In this document: piece after piece, positions 7,495 through 16,928 of the stretch | Position numbering within the stretch: the stretch's first letter is position 1 | Layout of the letters: each line of letters starts with the position of its first letter | Assembly: GCF_004912155.1 (NCBI RefSeq) | Contig: NZ_STGX01000016.1 | Coordinates: forward strand, 1-64,000 | DNA: 64,000 nucleotides | From: Glycomyces paridis | Lineage (GTDB): Bacteria; Actinomycetota; Actinomycetes; Mycobacteriales; Micromonosporaceae | Direction of reading: 5' to 3' | Notes under the pieces: generated by a model | Seen by the model: only the letters and a program-made list of their open reading frames with translations | What the model was told of the DNA's origin: nothing | Database searches by the model: none | Position numbers and translations under genes: made by a program

Positions 7495-9735
7495 TTACTT
7501 GGACGCTCCGACGAGCTCGCGCTCGTCCTCGCGGGAGTCCTGGGAGAGGTGCTGCTGGAGCTTCTCCCCCTCGACGTCGACGTTGGGGAGGATGCGGTCG
7601 AGCCACTTGGGGATCCACCACGCGCCGCGGCCGACGAGGGCCATGATCGCGGGGATGATCGCCATGCGGACGACGAACGCGTCGAACACGACCGCCGCCG
7701 CCAGCCCGAAGCCCATCGCGGCGATGAACACCTCGGTGCTGAAGATGAACGCGGCGAACACGCTGATCATGATGAGCGCGGCGGCGACCACGACCCGCGA
7801 GGAGTGGCCGTAGCCCTCCACGATCGCGGTCTTGGCGTCGGCGCCGTGGACGTATGCCTCGCGCACGCGGGTCACCAGGAAGATCTGGTAGTCCATGGCG
7901 AGGCCGAAGACCAGGCCGATCATGAGGATCGGCATCATCGACATGATCGGTCCGGGCTGGTCGACGTTGAACAGGTCGGCCGCCCAGCCCCACTGGTAGA
8001 CCGCGACGAGCGCGCCCAGGGCCGCGAAGACGCTGAGCATGAACCCGAGCGTGGCGATCACCGGGACGAGGATCGAGCGGAACACCAGCAGCAGGATCAG
8101 CGCGGCGAGGCCGACGACGATGAGCATGTACGGCAGCAGCGCGTCGTTGAGGTTGTCGGAGATGTCGATGTTGAGCGCGGTCGCCCCGGTGACGGCCCAG
8201 TTGGCGTCCGCGTCGTCGGCGAGGACGCCGCGGATGTCGTGGACGAGCTGGTTGGTGGCCTCGTCGGCGGGCGCGGTCTCGGGGATGACGGTGACCATGA
8301 CGGTGTCGCCGGCCTCGTTGGGGAAGGCCTGCCCGACCACGGCGACGCCGTCGATCCCGCCGAGCTCGGCAGTGATGTCCTCGGCGGCCTGGGCCGGGTC
8401 GACGCCGTCGGCGAGGTCGCCGACGATCATGAGCTGGCCGTTGAAGCCCGCCCCGAATCCTTCGCTGATGAGGTCGTAGGCCTGGCGCTGCGCGGACTCC
8501 TCGGACATCGAGCCGCCGTCGGGCATGCCCAGTTCGAGGTCGAGCGCCGGGTAGGCGAGCGCGCCCAGGCCCACCACGCCGACGAGGGCGACGATGATCG
8601 GGTGGCGGGTGACGAACCCGCCCCACCGGCGACCGCCGTTGGGCTTGGCGTCGTGCACGCCCGAGGCGATGCGGCGCCGCTGGCGCTTGGTGAAGATCCG
8701 CTTCCCGGTGAACCCGGCGAAGGCCGGGAGCAGGGTCACGGCGATGAGCACCGCGATGAGGACGGTGACGGCGGCGGCCACGGCCATCTCGGTGAGGAAC
8801 GGGATGTTCACCACCGACAGGCCCAGGAGCGCGACGATGACCGTCAGGCCCGCGAAGAACACCGCGGAGCCGGCGGTGCCAACGGCGCGGCCCATGGCCT
8901 CGGCCCTGGCCTTCCTGTCCTCGACGCGGCCGTCCTTGGCCAGTTCGCTGCGGAAGCGCGAGAGGATGAACAGTGCGTAGTCGATGCCGACGGCGAGGCC
9001 GATCATCGAGGCGAGCGTGCCGGTGGACTCCGAGACGTTCATGAACGAGGTCGCGGCGAGGATGCCGGCGGTGGTGAGCATGACGCCCAGGACCGCGGTG
9101 AGGATCGGCAGGCCGGCGGCCAGGAGGGCGCCGAAGGTGACCACCAGGACGATGAGGGCGACGCCGATGCCGATGAGCTCGGTGGCGCTGGTCTCGGGGA
9201 TGGCCTGGAGCACGTCGCCGGTGACGACGACGCGCACGCCCTGGTCCTCGGCGTCGGCGATGGCGTCCTCGAGGTAGGCGACGGTGTCCTCGTCGAGCTC
9301 CATGCCCGGCTCGGTGTAGGTCACCTGCATGACGCCGATGGTCTGGTCCTCGGCCGAGAGCATCCCGATCGGGTTGCCGTCGGCGTCGGTGGCGAGGGGG
9401 CTGGTGACGCCCGCGAGCTGCGGGGACTCGGCCATGACGGCGGCGAGGTCGTCGATGACGGCGGCGTTGGCCTCGGCCGTCAGCGCCTCGCCGTCCTCGG
9501 ACTCGAACACGATCTGGGCGGTGCCGCCGTCGGCGTTCATCTCGGGGAAGCGGTCTTCGAGGAGGTCGAAGGCCTCCTGGGATTCGGTGCCGGGGAGGAC
9601 GAACTCGGGGTTCGTCTCCTCCTGGAGGGTGCCGGCTGCGACGGTCACGCCGCCGACGATGAGGACCCAGACTGCGAGGACGAGCCATCGCAGCCGGTAG
9701 GACCCTCTGCCGAGACGGTAGAGGAAGGTGGCCAC
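7495..9735 (-). CDS. MMPL family RND-type exporter
   Basis: About 746 residues with the duplicated MMPL layout: an N-terminal membrane helix, a large extracellular loop after LQEETNPEFVLPGTESQEAF, five helices including GLAVGIDYALFILSRFR, a cytoplasmic link, a second loop, and a closing helix bundle containing GLVFGLAMDYQIFLVTRVREAY. The paired GxDYxLF and AMDYxxFL motifs carry the Asp-Tyr proton-relay residues of the family. The GTG at 9735 is chosen because GGAG stands 9 nt upstream; a TTG 15 bp earlier overlaps that ribosome site. A TetR gene lies directly upstream, the usual arrangement for a drug or lipid exporter. The cargo is unknown. Confidence 0.92.
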   Translation of the reverse strand: MATFLYRLGRGSYRLRWLVLAVWVLIVGGVTVAAGTLQEETNPEFVLPGTESQEAFDLLEDRFPEMNADGGTAQIVFESEDGEALTAEANAAVIDDLAAVMAESPQLAGVTSPLATDADGNPIGMLSAEDQTIGVMQVTYTEPGMELDEDTVAYLEDAIADAEDQGVRVVVTGDVLQAIPETSATELIGIGVALIVLVVTFGALLAAGLPILTAVLGVMLTTAGILAATSFMNVSESTGTLASMIGLAVGIDYALFILSRFRSELAKDGRVEDRKARAEAMGRAVGTAGSAVFFAGLTVIVALLGLSVVNIPFLTEMAVAAAVTVLIAVLIAVTLLPAFAGFTGKRIFTKRQRRRIASGVHDAKPNGGRRWGGFVTRHPIIVALVGVVGLGALAYPALDLELGMPDGGSMSEESAQRQAYDLISEGFGAGFNGQLMIVGDLADGVDPAQAAEDITAELGGIDGVAVVGQAFPNEAGDTVMVTVIPETAPADEATNQLVHDIRGVLADDADANWAVTGATALNIDISDNLNDALLPYMLIVVGLAALILLLVFRSILVPVIATLGFMLSVFAALGALVAVYQWGWAADLFNVDQPGPIMSMMPILMIGLVFGLAMDYQIFLVTRVREAYVHGADAKTAIVEGYGHSSRVVVAAALIMISVFAAFIFSTEVFIAAMGFGLAAAVVFDAFVVRMAIIPAIMALVGRGAWWIPKWLDRILPNVDVEGEKLQQHLSQDSREDERELVGASK

Positions 9736-9897
9736 GGTCGGGTGCTCCAATCGGATGATTGGCCGGCACCGCCCACCTGCGCGCGGGCGCGCAGTGGGTG
9801 CGGGGCGGAACCGGTCGGGTGGTGTTTCGCCGGCGACGATGACGGCGTTGGGTTTCCTGGATTTCGTCTGTTCAGTTGTACGCAGGGGTCCCGGCCC

Positions 9898-10512
9898 TCA
9901 GGCCGGGGACGGTGGCGGCCGGGTGATGCCGCGCTCGAAGTGGGCGAAGGCCTCGGTGATGGTCTCGGCGAGGGTGCGGTCGCCGGGGTCGGCGAGCCAG
10001 TGCTCGGTCGAGGACTTCATGGTCACCAGGGCCGCGCCCAGCAGCAGGCGGGGGTAGAGGTCGTCGGTGCTGGTGCCGGTCGCGGTGGCCACGATGTCGA
10101 TCGCCTCGGCGAACAGCTCCATGAACTGGCCCGACTGCTCCTTGATGAGCGAGGGCGAGGCGTGGATGAGCTGCTCGCGGCAGCGCATCGTGTCGATGTC
10201 GAACTTCTCGTCGAAGCGCATGTCGATGGTGGCGTCGCGGAACGCGTCCCAGATCGGCTGGTGCCGGGAGCGCTCGCGCAGGCCCGCGAGGAGCTGGCCG
10301 GTGGTCTCGTGGAAGTCGTGCAGGAGCGCGGCTTCCTTGGAGGGGAAGTAGTTGTGGAAGGTGCGGGTGGAGACGCCGGCCTCGGCGGCGATCTCGTCGG
10401 CGGTGACCGCCTCGATGCCCTCCTTGGCGACCGCCAGACGGAACGCGGCATCGCTGAGGGCCGCCTTGGTGGCGGCCTTCTTGCGTTCGCGGAGCCCGGT
10501 CGAGTCGGCCAT
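9898..10512 (-). CDS. TetR-family regulator, likely of the MMPL exporter
   Basis: A 204-residue protein. The N-terminal TetR helix-turn-helix reads TADEIAAEAGVSTRTFHNYFPSK at about residues 38-60, and the C-terminal ligand domain has no recognisable pocket motif. It is 162 bp upstream of and co-directional with the MMPL gene, so repression of that exporter is the natural inference. The intervening sequence holds an AT-richer patch around 9861-9882 that could be its promoter or operator, but I see no clean palindrome. The ATG start is unambiguous. Confidence 0.9.
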   Translation of the reverse strand: MADSTGLRERKKAATKAALSDAAFRLAVAKEGIEAVTADEIAAEAGVSTRTFHNYFPSKEAALLHDFHETTGQLLAGLRERSRHQPIWDAFRDATIDMRFDEKFDIDTMRCREQLIHASPSLIKEQSGQFMELFAEAIDIVATATGTSTDDLYPRLLLGAALVTMKSSTEHWLADPGDRTLAETITEAFAHFERGITRPPPSPA

Positions 10513-10542
10513 GCCGGTAACCCTAGTCGGGGTGCGCAGTGT

Positions 10543-11631
10543 TCACAAGATGCCCGACGTGAAATTTTGCAGAGCGTGCAAATTCACGCGGGCGGGGTGC
10601 CCTAAAGCGATGGGGGCCACACAGGTCACGCCGGGGACGGTCCACTCCACGGTGGGCGCCTCCTCCCCCGTCGGGTCGACGCGGGTGACCACGCCGGAGT
10701 GCTGGCAGGCCACCAGGAGCGTCCCGTCGCCGGTGAGCACCGCGTCCCGGGGCCAGGCCGCGCCCACCGGGACCGCCCGCACCAGCGAGCCGTCCGCCGG
10801 GTCGACGGCCACGACGTGGTCGGGCCCGCGCACCGTGATGTACGCCAGGCCCCGCTCGGGGTCGGCGACGACCGCCGCGGGGGCCGGGTCGGGCACCCGC
10901 TCGTCCAGGCCGATGTCGGGCAGCGCCGCCAGGTCGGCCACGTCCCCGCTGGGCAGGGGCACGACCGGGCCGAAGGAGAACGTGGCCGAACGCTCGTCGA
11001 AGGAGCCCACGACCACGGCGTTCGCCAACTCCCCGGCGACGACCGCGCGGTCGCCCACGAAGGCCAGGTGCCGGGGTCCGAAGCCCGGTTCGAGCGCGGT
11101 GGTCGCGGCCGGGGTGAGCACGCCGTCCTCGCCGAGGTCGAACGCGTGGATGCGGTCCGAGCCGAGGTCGACGACCAGGACGCGGCCGAGGCGGCACACC
11201 ACCTGGTGCGCGTGCGGACCCGACTGCCGCTCGGGGTCGGGACCGGAACCGGTGAGTTGGAACACGCTCGCGGCCGGGCCCAGCTGCCCGCCCTCGCCGA
11301 TCGGCAGGACCGCCACCGTGGCGCCCGCGCCGTCCGCTGCGCCGTAGTTGGCGACCAGCAGCCAGCGCCCGCTCGGGTCGACCACGGCGTGGCAGGGGTT
11401 GTTGCCGCCGGTCGACTGGCCCTGGCCCGCGCGGTCGAGCGCGAAGTCCTCGCCGATGCTCCAGGCCGCGGCGAAGCCCGGCTCGGTCTCGGTGAGCGTG
11501 TAGACCGCTTCGGGTCCGACGTGGACCCACGAGGGGTTGACCACCGGGGCCGCCGCGCCGAGCCCGTCGGGCCCGGCGACGACCAGACCGGGGCCGCCTT
11601 CCGTCGTGTAGTCGCCAAGGAGGTACCGCAT
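10543..11631 (-). CDS. Lactonase family seven-bladed beta-propeller protein
   Basis: A 362-residue protein of the YbhE/Pgl lactonase family. It has repeated blade motifs and the conserved GNNPCHAVVDPSGRWLLVANYG and SGPHAHQVVC stretches, which contain the residues lining the active channel. Family members include 6-phosphogluconolactonase and muconate-type lactonases. No other pentose-phosphate genes lie here, so the substrate is open. It is divergent from msrB with 94 bp between starts, and its stop is 30 bp before the TetR start, so it may lead a lactonase-TetR transcript. There is no signal peptide, so a cytoplasmic location is expected. Confidence 0.85.
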   Translation of the reverse strand: MRYLLGDYTTEGGPGLVVAGPDGLGAAAPVVNPSWVHVGPEAVYTLTETEPGFAAAWSIGEDFALDRAGQGQSTGGNNPCHAVVDPSGRWLLVANYGAADGAGATVAVLPIGEGGQLGPAASVFQLTGSGPDPERQSGPHAHQVVCRLGRVLVVDLGSDRIHAFDLGEDGVLTPAATTALEPGFGPRHLAFVGDRAVVAGELANAVVVGSFDERSATFSFGPVVPLPSGDVADLAALPDIGLDERVPDPAPAAVVADPERGLAYITVRGPDHVVAVDPADGSLVRAVPVGAAWPRDAVLTGDGTLLVACQHSGVVTRVDPTGEEAPTVEWTVPGVTCVAPIALGHPARVNLHALQNFTSGIL

Positions 11632-11725
11632 GCCGCCGATCCTATCCGCACGGCCACGCGCGCTCGGGCTCCCGGGCCCGTCGCGCCGGACCCGATCCCG
11701 GAGACGGCGACCTAGACTGGTCGGC

Positions 11726-12133
11726 ATGGTTGCAGAGGGCATGGGCGATGAGCAGTGGCGTGAGCGGCTCGGCCGCGACGAGTACCGGGTGCTGCGCGAG
11801 GGCGGCACCGAGGCGCCGTGGACGGGCGAGTACGTCAACGAGAAGCGCCGGGGCGTGTACCGGTGCCGGGCCTGCGGGTCCGAGCTGTTCGCCTCGGACA
11901 CGAAGTTCGACTCGCACTGCGGGTGGCCCTCGTTCTGGACGCCGATGGCCGGCGACCGGGTGCGGCTGCTGGAGGACGACAGCCTCGGCATGAAGCGCAC
12001 CGAGGTGCGGTGCGCGAACTGCGACTCTCACCTGGGCCACGTGTTCTACGGCGAGGGCTGGGACAACCCCGACGACGCCCGCTTCTGCATCAACTCGATC
12101 AGCCTGACGCTGGAGCCCGCCCCGGGCGAGTAG
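11726..12133 (+). CDS. msrB: Peptide-methionine (R)-S-oxide reductase
   Basis: A 135-residue protein of standard MsrB length. It repairs methionine-R-sulfoxide in proteins using thioredoxin. The zinc site is complete (Cys47, Cys50, Cys96, Cys99), the catalytic cysteine is Cys121 in RFCINS, and HCGWPSF supplies the likely resolving Cys65. The conserved GMKRTEVRC and DSHLGHVF blocks are intact. The ATG at 11726 gives the usual N-terminus. It appears to be a single-gene transcript followed by a bulged GC hairpin. The gene is divergent from the lactonase. Confidence 0.97.
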   Translation: MVAEGMGDEQWRERLGRDEYRVLREGGTEAPWTGEYVNEKRRGVYRCRACGSELFASDTKFDSHCGWPSFWTPMAGDRVRLLEDDSLGMKRTEVRCANCDSHLGHVFYGEGWDNPDDARFCINSISLTLEPAPGE

Positions 12134-12136
12134 CGC

Positions 12137-12167
12137 CGCGGGCCGCCGGGCGGGGCCGGCGGCCGCG
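12137..12167 (+). terminator. Hairpin after msrB
   Basis: Stem of 12 bp with a one-base bulge (12137-12149 with 12156-12167) starting 3 nt after the msrB stop. No T tract. Putative terminator. Confidence 0.5.
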
Positions 12168-12250
12168 TTCGGGCGCGCGCGAGCGGTGTCGCGGTCTCCT
12201 ACTAAGCTCACCTTCGTCCCCTGCTCCCCGAACGTGAAGAGAGGCCGAGG

Positions 12251-13816
12251 GTGGAACCCGGGAACCTGATCGCTGGCCGCTACCGCCTTGAGCAGCGCCT
12301 CGCCGCCGGCGGGATGGGCGAGGTGTGGCGCGGCACCGACACCCGGCTCAACCGCGTCGTCGCCGTCAAGCTCCTCCACTCCGGACTCTCCGGGAACGAC
12401 CGGTTCCGGGCGCGGTTCCACCAGGAGGCGCAGGCCGTCGCGCAATTGCAGTCGCCGGGCATCGTGGCGCTCTACGACTACGGCGAGGAGCACGCCCCCG
12501 AGGGCCTGGTGTCCTACCTCATCATGGAGCTCGTGCGAGGGCAGGCGCTCGACAACGTGCTGCGCCAGCGGGGACGCCTGTCCCCCAACGAGACCCTCAA
12601 GATCATGGCCTCGGCCGCCGAGGCGCTCGACGTGGCCCACCAGGCCCACATCATCCACCGCGACATCAAGCCGGGCAACATGCTCGCCGACACCGACGGC
12701 ACCGTCAAGATCGTCGACTTCGGCATCGCCGCCTCCCGCGCCAGCGCCGGGCTCACCGAGACCGGCACCGTCATGGGCACCCTCGCCTACGCCTCCCCCG
12801 AGCAGCTCCAGGGCTCCCAGCTCACCGGTGCCACCGACGTGTACTCGCTCGGGATCGTGGCCTACGAGTGCCTGGCCGGGCGGCCCCCGTTCGCCGGGAA
12901 CGAGCCGACCGCCGCGATCGCGGGGCACCTGACCGGCCAGCCCGCGCCGCTGCCGCCCGACGTGCCGCAGCCGGTGGCCCAGATCGTCATGCGCTGCCTG
13001 GCGAAGGACCCGCGCCAGCGCTTCTCCTCCGCCGCCGAGCTCGCCCGCGTGTGCCGGGCCGGGGGCATGGGCGGGGGGACGACCGCGATCCTCGCCTCGC
13101 CGCCGCCGGGCCAGTCCCCGCAGTCGACGCGCGTGCTCAACCCGGGCGCGGGAGCGGCGATGGCCGCCGGCAGCGTCGCCGCCCACACGACGGTCCAGCC
13201 GCAGTTCCAGGACGAGTACGCCTCCCCCGCGACCGGGCAGTACCGCGCGGGCGGCGACGACCGCCCGCTGCCGCCCCCGCGCGAGGCCGAGAAGCCCAAG
13301 CGGAACCCGACCGGCCCGATCCTCGTCGTCATCGCCGGGATCGCGGTGCTCATCGTGGCGATCGCGCTGCTGGGGCCGTGGGGCAAGGACGACGACGACA
13401 AGACCGAGGGCGCCGGCGAGACCGGCACCGACGCGACCACGGAAGAGGCCGCGGAGGAGACGACCGAGGACGCCGAGGAGACCACCGAAGACGACGGCGG
13501 CGACCAGGACCAGGACAACAACGACGACGGCGGCGAGGAGTCCCAGACCACCGAGGAGGAGGACGAGGGCCCGCAGCACCTGGAGATCCCCGACCTCACC
13601 GACGACTCGGTCATCGACGCCCTCGACGAGCTCTACGACATCGGCTTCACCGACGTCTCGGCCGAGGCCGTGAACACCGACGGCACCATGCCCGCCGAGG
13701 GCGACGCCTGCCTGGTCGACTCGCAGGACCCGCAGGGCGGCAACTCGGCTCCTTACGACGCCGACCAGGCGATCGTCCTCTACTTCTGGGACGACGGCAC
13801 CGGCTGCGGCGTGTAA
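12251..13816 (+). CDS. Membrane Ser/Thr protein kinase, PknB-like, with PASTA-like tail
   Basis: A 521-residue Hanks-type kinase. The glycine loop is AAGGMGEVW, the ATP lysine is Lys40, the catalytic loop is HRDIKPGN (Asp138), and DFG Asp156 and YASPEQ are present. A Pro-rich linker leads to one transmembrane helix near residues 356-374. Then comes an extreme acidic Glu/Thr/Asp stretch (about 378-442) and an extracellular domain of about 75 residues that resembles a single PASTA unit and carries two cysteines (ACLVD, TGCGV). Such kinases sense cell-wall fragments and control division and peptidoglycan synthesis. Here the gene stands alone, away from the usual rodA/pbpA cluster. GTG start with GAGG upstream. 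Confidence 0.93.
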   Translation: MEPGNLIAGRYRLEQRLAAGGMGEVWRGTDTRLNRVVAVKLLHSGLSGNDRFRARFHQEAQAVAQLQSPGIVALYDYGEEHAPEGLVSYLIMELVRGQALDNVLRQRGRLSPNETLKIMASAAEALDVAHQAHIIHRDIKPGNMLADTDGTVKIVDFGIAASRASAGLTETGTVMGTLAYASPEQLQGSQLTGATDVYSLGIVAYECLAGRPPFAGNEPTAAIAGHLTGQPAPLPPDVPQPVAQIVMRCLAKDPRQRFSSAAELARVCRAGGMGGGTTAILASPPPGQSPQSTRVLNPGAGAAMAAGSVAAHTTVQPQFQDEYASPATGQYRAGGDDRPLPPPREAEKPKRNPTGPILVVIAGIAVLIVAIALLGPWGKDDDDKTEGAGETGTDATTEEAAEETTEDAEETTEDDGGDQDQDNNDDGGEESQTTEEEDEGPQHLEIPDLTDDSVIDALDELYDIGFTDVSAEAVNTDGTMPAEGDACLVDSQDPQGGNSAPYDADQAIVLYFWDDGTGCGV

Positions 13817-13840
13817 CGGCGCACTGGAAGGACCTTCGGG

Positions 13841-13868
13841 GGCCGCCCGCGGATCGTCGCGGGCGGCC
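13841..13868 (+). terminator. Hairpin after the kinase gene
   Basis: Perfect 11-bp stem (13841-13851 with 13858-13868) and a 6-nt loop, 25 bp after the kinase stop. No T tract. Confidence 0.65.
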
Positions 13869-13883
13869 TCCGCCTTTGCGAGA

Positions 13884-13978
13884 GCGGCACTGTGGAAGCG
13901 GCACTGTCGAAAGCGGCACAGTGGAGCGAGGACGCACTGTCGGGCGCGGCACTGTCAGGCGCGGCACTGTCAGGCGCG
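13884..13978. repeat. Short tandem repeat with core GCGGCACTGT
   Basis: Imperfect head-to-tail copies of a roughly 15-bp unit. Exact cores GCGGCACTGT start at 13884, 13898, 13946 and 13961, with decayed copies at 13913 and near 13932. The array sits in the 418-bp gap between the kinase and hrpB (13817-14234). Apart from the terminator hairpin I see no convincing gene there. Confidence 0.75.
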
Positions 13979-14234
13979 GAACCGCGTTCGGGTCTTCGCG
14001 GCACCGTCGGGGAAGCGCCGTCGTAGTAGGCACTCTCGTGAAGAGAACTGCCGGGCGAGGGCGCACACTCCGGCCTCGGAGGCGGTGTCCCTCCGGCGAT
14101 CGTGGCCTGACCGCCGGGGCGGTGTCGGACCCTGGGGGCACCCTTGATTCGGGGGCGGCGGTGATGTCCGTTTCGCCCTGGAACCGCCGTTCGCGTTCGC
14201 GGCCGTTGGCGCCCGCGCCTTCGGTTCGGCGACA

Positions 14235-16928
14235 ATGGTGCTTATGCCGCAACCGCCCGCGCTGCCCGAGCTGCCGATCCGCGCCGCCCTTCCCGAACTG
14301 CTCGCGGCCGTCGAGCGCACCGGGACGGCCGTGCTCGCCGCTCCCCCGGGCACCGGCAAGACCACGCTCGCACCGCTGGCACTCGCCGGGCTCATCGAGC
14401 CGGGCGAGCGGCCGCGCCGCGTCCTCGTGGCCGAGCCTCGGCGCCTCGCCACCAGGGCCGCCGCCGCGCGCATGGCCGCGATCCTCGGCGAGCGGGTGGG
14501 CGAGCGCGTCGGCTACCAGATCAGGGGCGAGTCGCGCCGCTCGGCCGCCACGCGCGTCGAGGTCGTGACCACGGGCGTCCTGCTCAACCGGCTCCTCGCC
14601 GACCCCGAGCTGCCCGAGTTCGACCTCGTCGTGCTCGACGAGTGCCACGAGCGGCACCTGGAGACCGACACCGCCTGCGCGTTCCTCGCCGAGGCGCGCC
14701 AGATCCTTCGCCCGGACCTCGCGATCGTCGCCGCCTCCGCCACCGCGGACGTCGCGTTGTGGACCGATCTGCTCGCCACGGCGGGCGAGCCGGCGCCCGC
14801 CGTCGACTCCGAGCCGATGCGCCACCCCGTGCGGATGCACTGGGCCCCGCCGCGCACCCGCCTCAACCCGCCCGACGGGCTGCGGGTCGACCCGAGGTTC
14901 CTCTCGCACGTCGCAAGGGTGGTCGGCGAAGCCGTCGCTGCGGACCAGGGCGTCGCCCTGGTCTTCCTGCCGGGGGCCGGCGAGATACGGCGGGTCGCGG
15001 AGCAACTCCAAAACCTCGGTGCCGATATATATCAATTGCACGGGTCGGTACCGCCCGCCGAACAGGACCGCGCGCTGCGCGTCGGCGAGCGCCGCAGGAT
15101 AATCCTCGCCACCGACATCGCCGAGTCGAGCCTGACCGTCCCCGGCGTCCGCATCGTCGTGGACGCGGGCCTCGCCCGCCGCCCGGTGGTCGACCACGCC
15201 CGGGGCCTGCCGGGCCTGACCACCGCGAACGCCTCCCGAGCCGCCGCCGACCAGCGCGCGGGCCGCGCCGGTCGCGAAGGCCCCGGCGCGGTCTGGCGCT
15301 GCTGGAGCGAGGCCGAGCACGCCCGCCGCACCGCCCAGCCCGCCCCCGACATCGCCTGCTCGGACCTCACCGCCTTCCGTCTCCAGGCCGCCTGCTGGGG
15401 CACCCCCGTCGCCGACCTCGCGCTCCCGGGCCGCCCGCCCGCCGGAGCGGTCGAGGCCGCCGAGGCGACGCTGAAGTCCCTGGGCGCCATCGACACTGAT
15501 GGGAACGCCACTGCGCGCGGTAGGGCCCTCGCGAAGGTCGGTCTGCACCCGCGCCTGGCCCGAGCGCTCCTCGACGGGGCCCTCCGCGTAGGCGCCGACC
15601 GGGCCGCCGAGGTCGCCGCCCTCCTCGGCCTCGACAAGCGCGGCAGGGGTGACGATCTCCTCGCGCAGTGGCGCCACCTGCGGACCACCCGCGACCGGCA
15701 GTGGGAGTCCGAGGTCAAGCGGCTGCGCCGCAGCGTTCCCGAGGCGGCGGGAAGCCAGAGCGCGGGCGACGACGAGGCTGCCGCGACGGTGATCGCCCTG
15801 GCCTTCCCCGAGCGGGTCGCCAGACGCCAAGGCGCCCAATGGCGCACCGTGGCCGGGACCGGCGCGGTCTGCGCCGAGGGGTCCTCGCTCGCCTCCAGCG
15901 AGTGGCTGGCGATCGCCGACGCCGACCGCTCCCCCGGGCGGGCCGCCGCGCTCGTGCGCGCCGCGGTCCCCATCGACGGTGACCTGGCCTGCGAGCTCGT
16001 CGGCGACACCCGGTCCGAACGCGTCGAGTGGGACCCCGAGCGGCGCGACGTCACCGCCAGGTCCGTCCGGTCGCTCGGCGCGATCGAGGTCGCCGCCGAG
16101 CCGCTCCAGCGGCCCGACCGGGCACTGGTGGCCGCGGCCCTCGCCGAGGGCCTGCGCCGCGAGGGCCTCGCGCTGCTGCACTGGTCTGAGGACTCGCTGC
16201 GGCTTCGCGAGCGGATGGCGTTCTGCCGCACCAGGCTCGGCGAGCCGTGGGCCGACGTGTCGGACGCGGCCCTGACCGGCGGCACCGACTGGCTGGAGCC
16301 GTGGTGGTCGCGGGCGAGGCGCCGCGCAGACGTCGAGCGCATCCCCGTCGGCCAGGCCCTGCGCAACCTCCTGCCGTGGCAGGCGGGCATCGACGAGACC
16401 GCGCCCGAAGCGCTCGCGGTCCCCTCGGGGCGCAAGGCGCGCGTCGACTACTCCGGCGAGACGCCGGTCCTCGCCGTCAAGCTCCAGGAGATGTTCGGCG
16501 CCCGCAAGACCCCGCAGATCGCGGGCGTGCCGGTCGTGCTGCACCTGCTCAGCCCGGCGGGCAGGCCGCTCGCCGTCACCGGCGACCTGCGCTCGTTCTG
16601 GGAGGGCCCGTACCTCCATGTGCGCAAGGAGATGCGCGGGCGGTACCCCAAGCACCCGTGGCCCGAGGACCCGTACTCGGTGGCGCCGACCGCGAAGACC
16701 AAGCGCCGCATGGCGTTAGGAGGCGGGGAGCCAGTCGGCGACGGGCAGGAGCAGCCAGGTGCCCCAGGCCGCGGCGGCGATGGTGAGCAGCGCGAACAGG
16801 AAGATCCACGCCCCGGCCGGGACCGGGGTGATCCCGGCGAGCTGGTCGGCGTCCGACTGGCCCGAGCCGCGCCGGCGACGGCGGCGCGAGCCCAGCTCCA
16901 GGACCGGCTTGACCGAGCCGAGCAGTAG
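14235..16928 (+). CDS. hrpB: ATP-dependent helicase HrpB
   Basis: A DEAH-box helicase of the HrpB family. Walker A is APPGTGKTT near residue 35, the DEAH equivalent is DECHERH, SATAD is motif III, and motif VI is QRAGRAGREGPG. The HrpB-specific C-terminal domain ends at HPWPEDPYSVAPTAKTKRR, exactly where other HrpB proteins stop. The frame then continues for about 72 codons as Gly/Arg/Glu-rich sequence that is antisense to the M50 gene. The first codons of this tail include a TTA (16716-16718). The tail is either real read-through overlap or the result of a small frameshift. The start may be ATG 14235 or ATG 14244. HrpB helicases are probably RNA-acting; the role is poorly defined. Confidence 0.93.
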   Translation: MVLMPQPPALPELPIRAALPELLAAVERTGTAVLAAPPGTGKTTLAPLALAGLIEPGERPRRVLVAEPRRLATRAAAARMAAILGERVGERVGYQIRGESRRSAATRVEVVTTGVLLNRLLADPELPEFDLVVLDECHERHLETDTACAFLAEARQILRPDLAIVAASATADVALWTDLLATAGEPAPAVDSEPMRHPVRMHWAPPRTRLNPPDGLRVDPRFLSHVARVVGEAVAADQGVALVFLPGAGEIRRVAEQLQNLGADIYQLHGSVPPAEQDRALRVGERRRIILATDIAESSLTVPGVRIVVDAGLARRPVVDHARGLPGLTTANASRAAADQRAGRAGREGPGAVWRCWSEAEHARRTAQPAPDIACSDLTAFRLQAACWGTPVADLALPGRPPAGAVEAAEATLKSLGAIDTDGNATARGRALAKVGLHPRLARALLDGALRVGADRAAEVAALLGLDKRGRGDDLLAQWRHLRTTRDRQWESEVKRLRRSVPEAAGSQSAGDDEAAATVIALAFPERVARRQGAQWRTVAGTGAVCAEGSSLASSEWLAIADADRSPGRAAALVRAAVPIDGDLACELVGDTRSERVEWDPERRDVTARSVRSLGAIEVAAEPLQRPDRALVAAALAEGLRREGLALLHWSEDSLRLRERMAFCRTRLGEPWADVSDAALTGGTDWLEPWWSRARRRADVERIPVGQALRNLLPWQAGIDETAPEALAVPSGRKARVDYSGETPVLAVKLQEMFGARKTPQIAGVPVVLHLLSPAGRPLAVTGDLRSFWEGPYLHVRKEMRGRYPKHPWPEDPYSVAPTAKTKRRMALGGGEPVGDGQEQPGAPGRGGDGEQREQEDPRPGRDRGDPGELVGVRLARAAPATAARAQLQDRLDRAEQ

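Noticed and set aside
7549-10605. Plus-strand frame of over 1000 codons opposite MMPL and TetR
   Set aside because: Asp/His/Arg-rich shadow of the MMPL gene with no family features.
10560-12133. Pentose-phosphate operon based on the lactonase
   Set aside because: No zwf, gnd or transketolase nearby; the lactonase family is broad.
13884-13978. CRISPR array
   Set aside because: Units are about 15 bp with no unique spacers between them, and no cas genes are present.
13647-16655. Minus-strand frame of about 1000 codons opposite kinase and hrpB
   Set aside because: Antisense shadow; the plus strand carries all helicase and kinase motifs.
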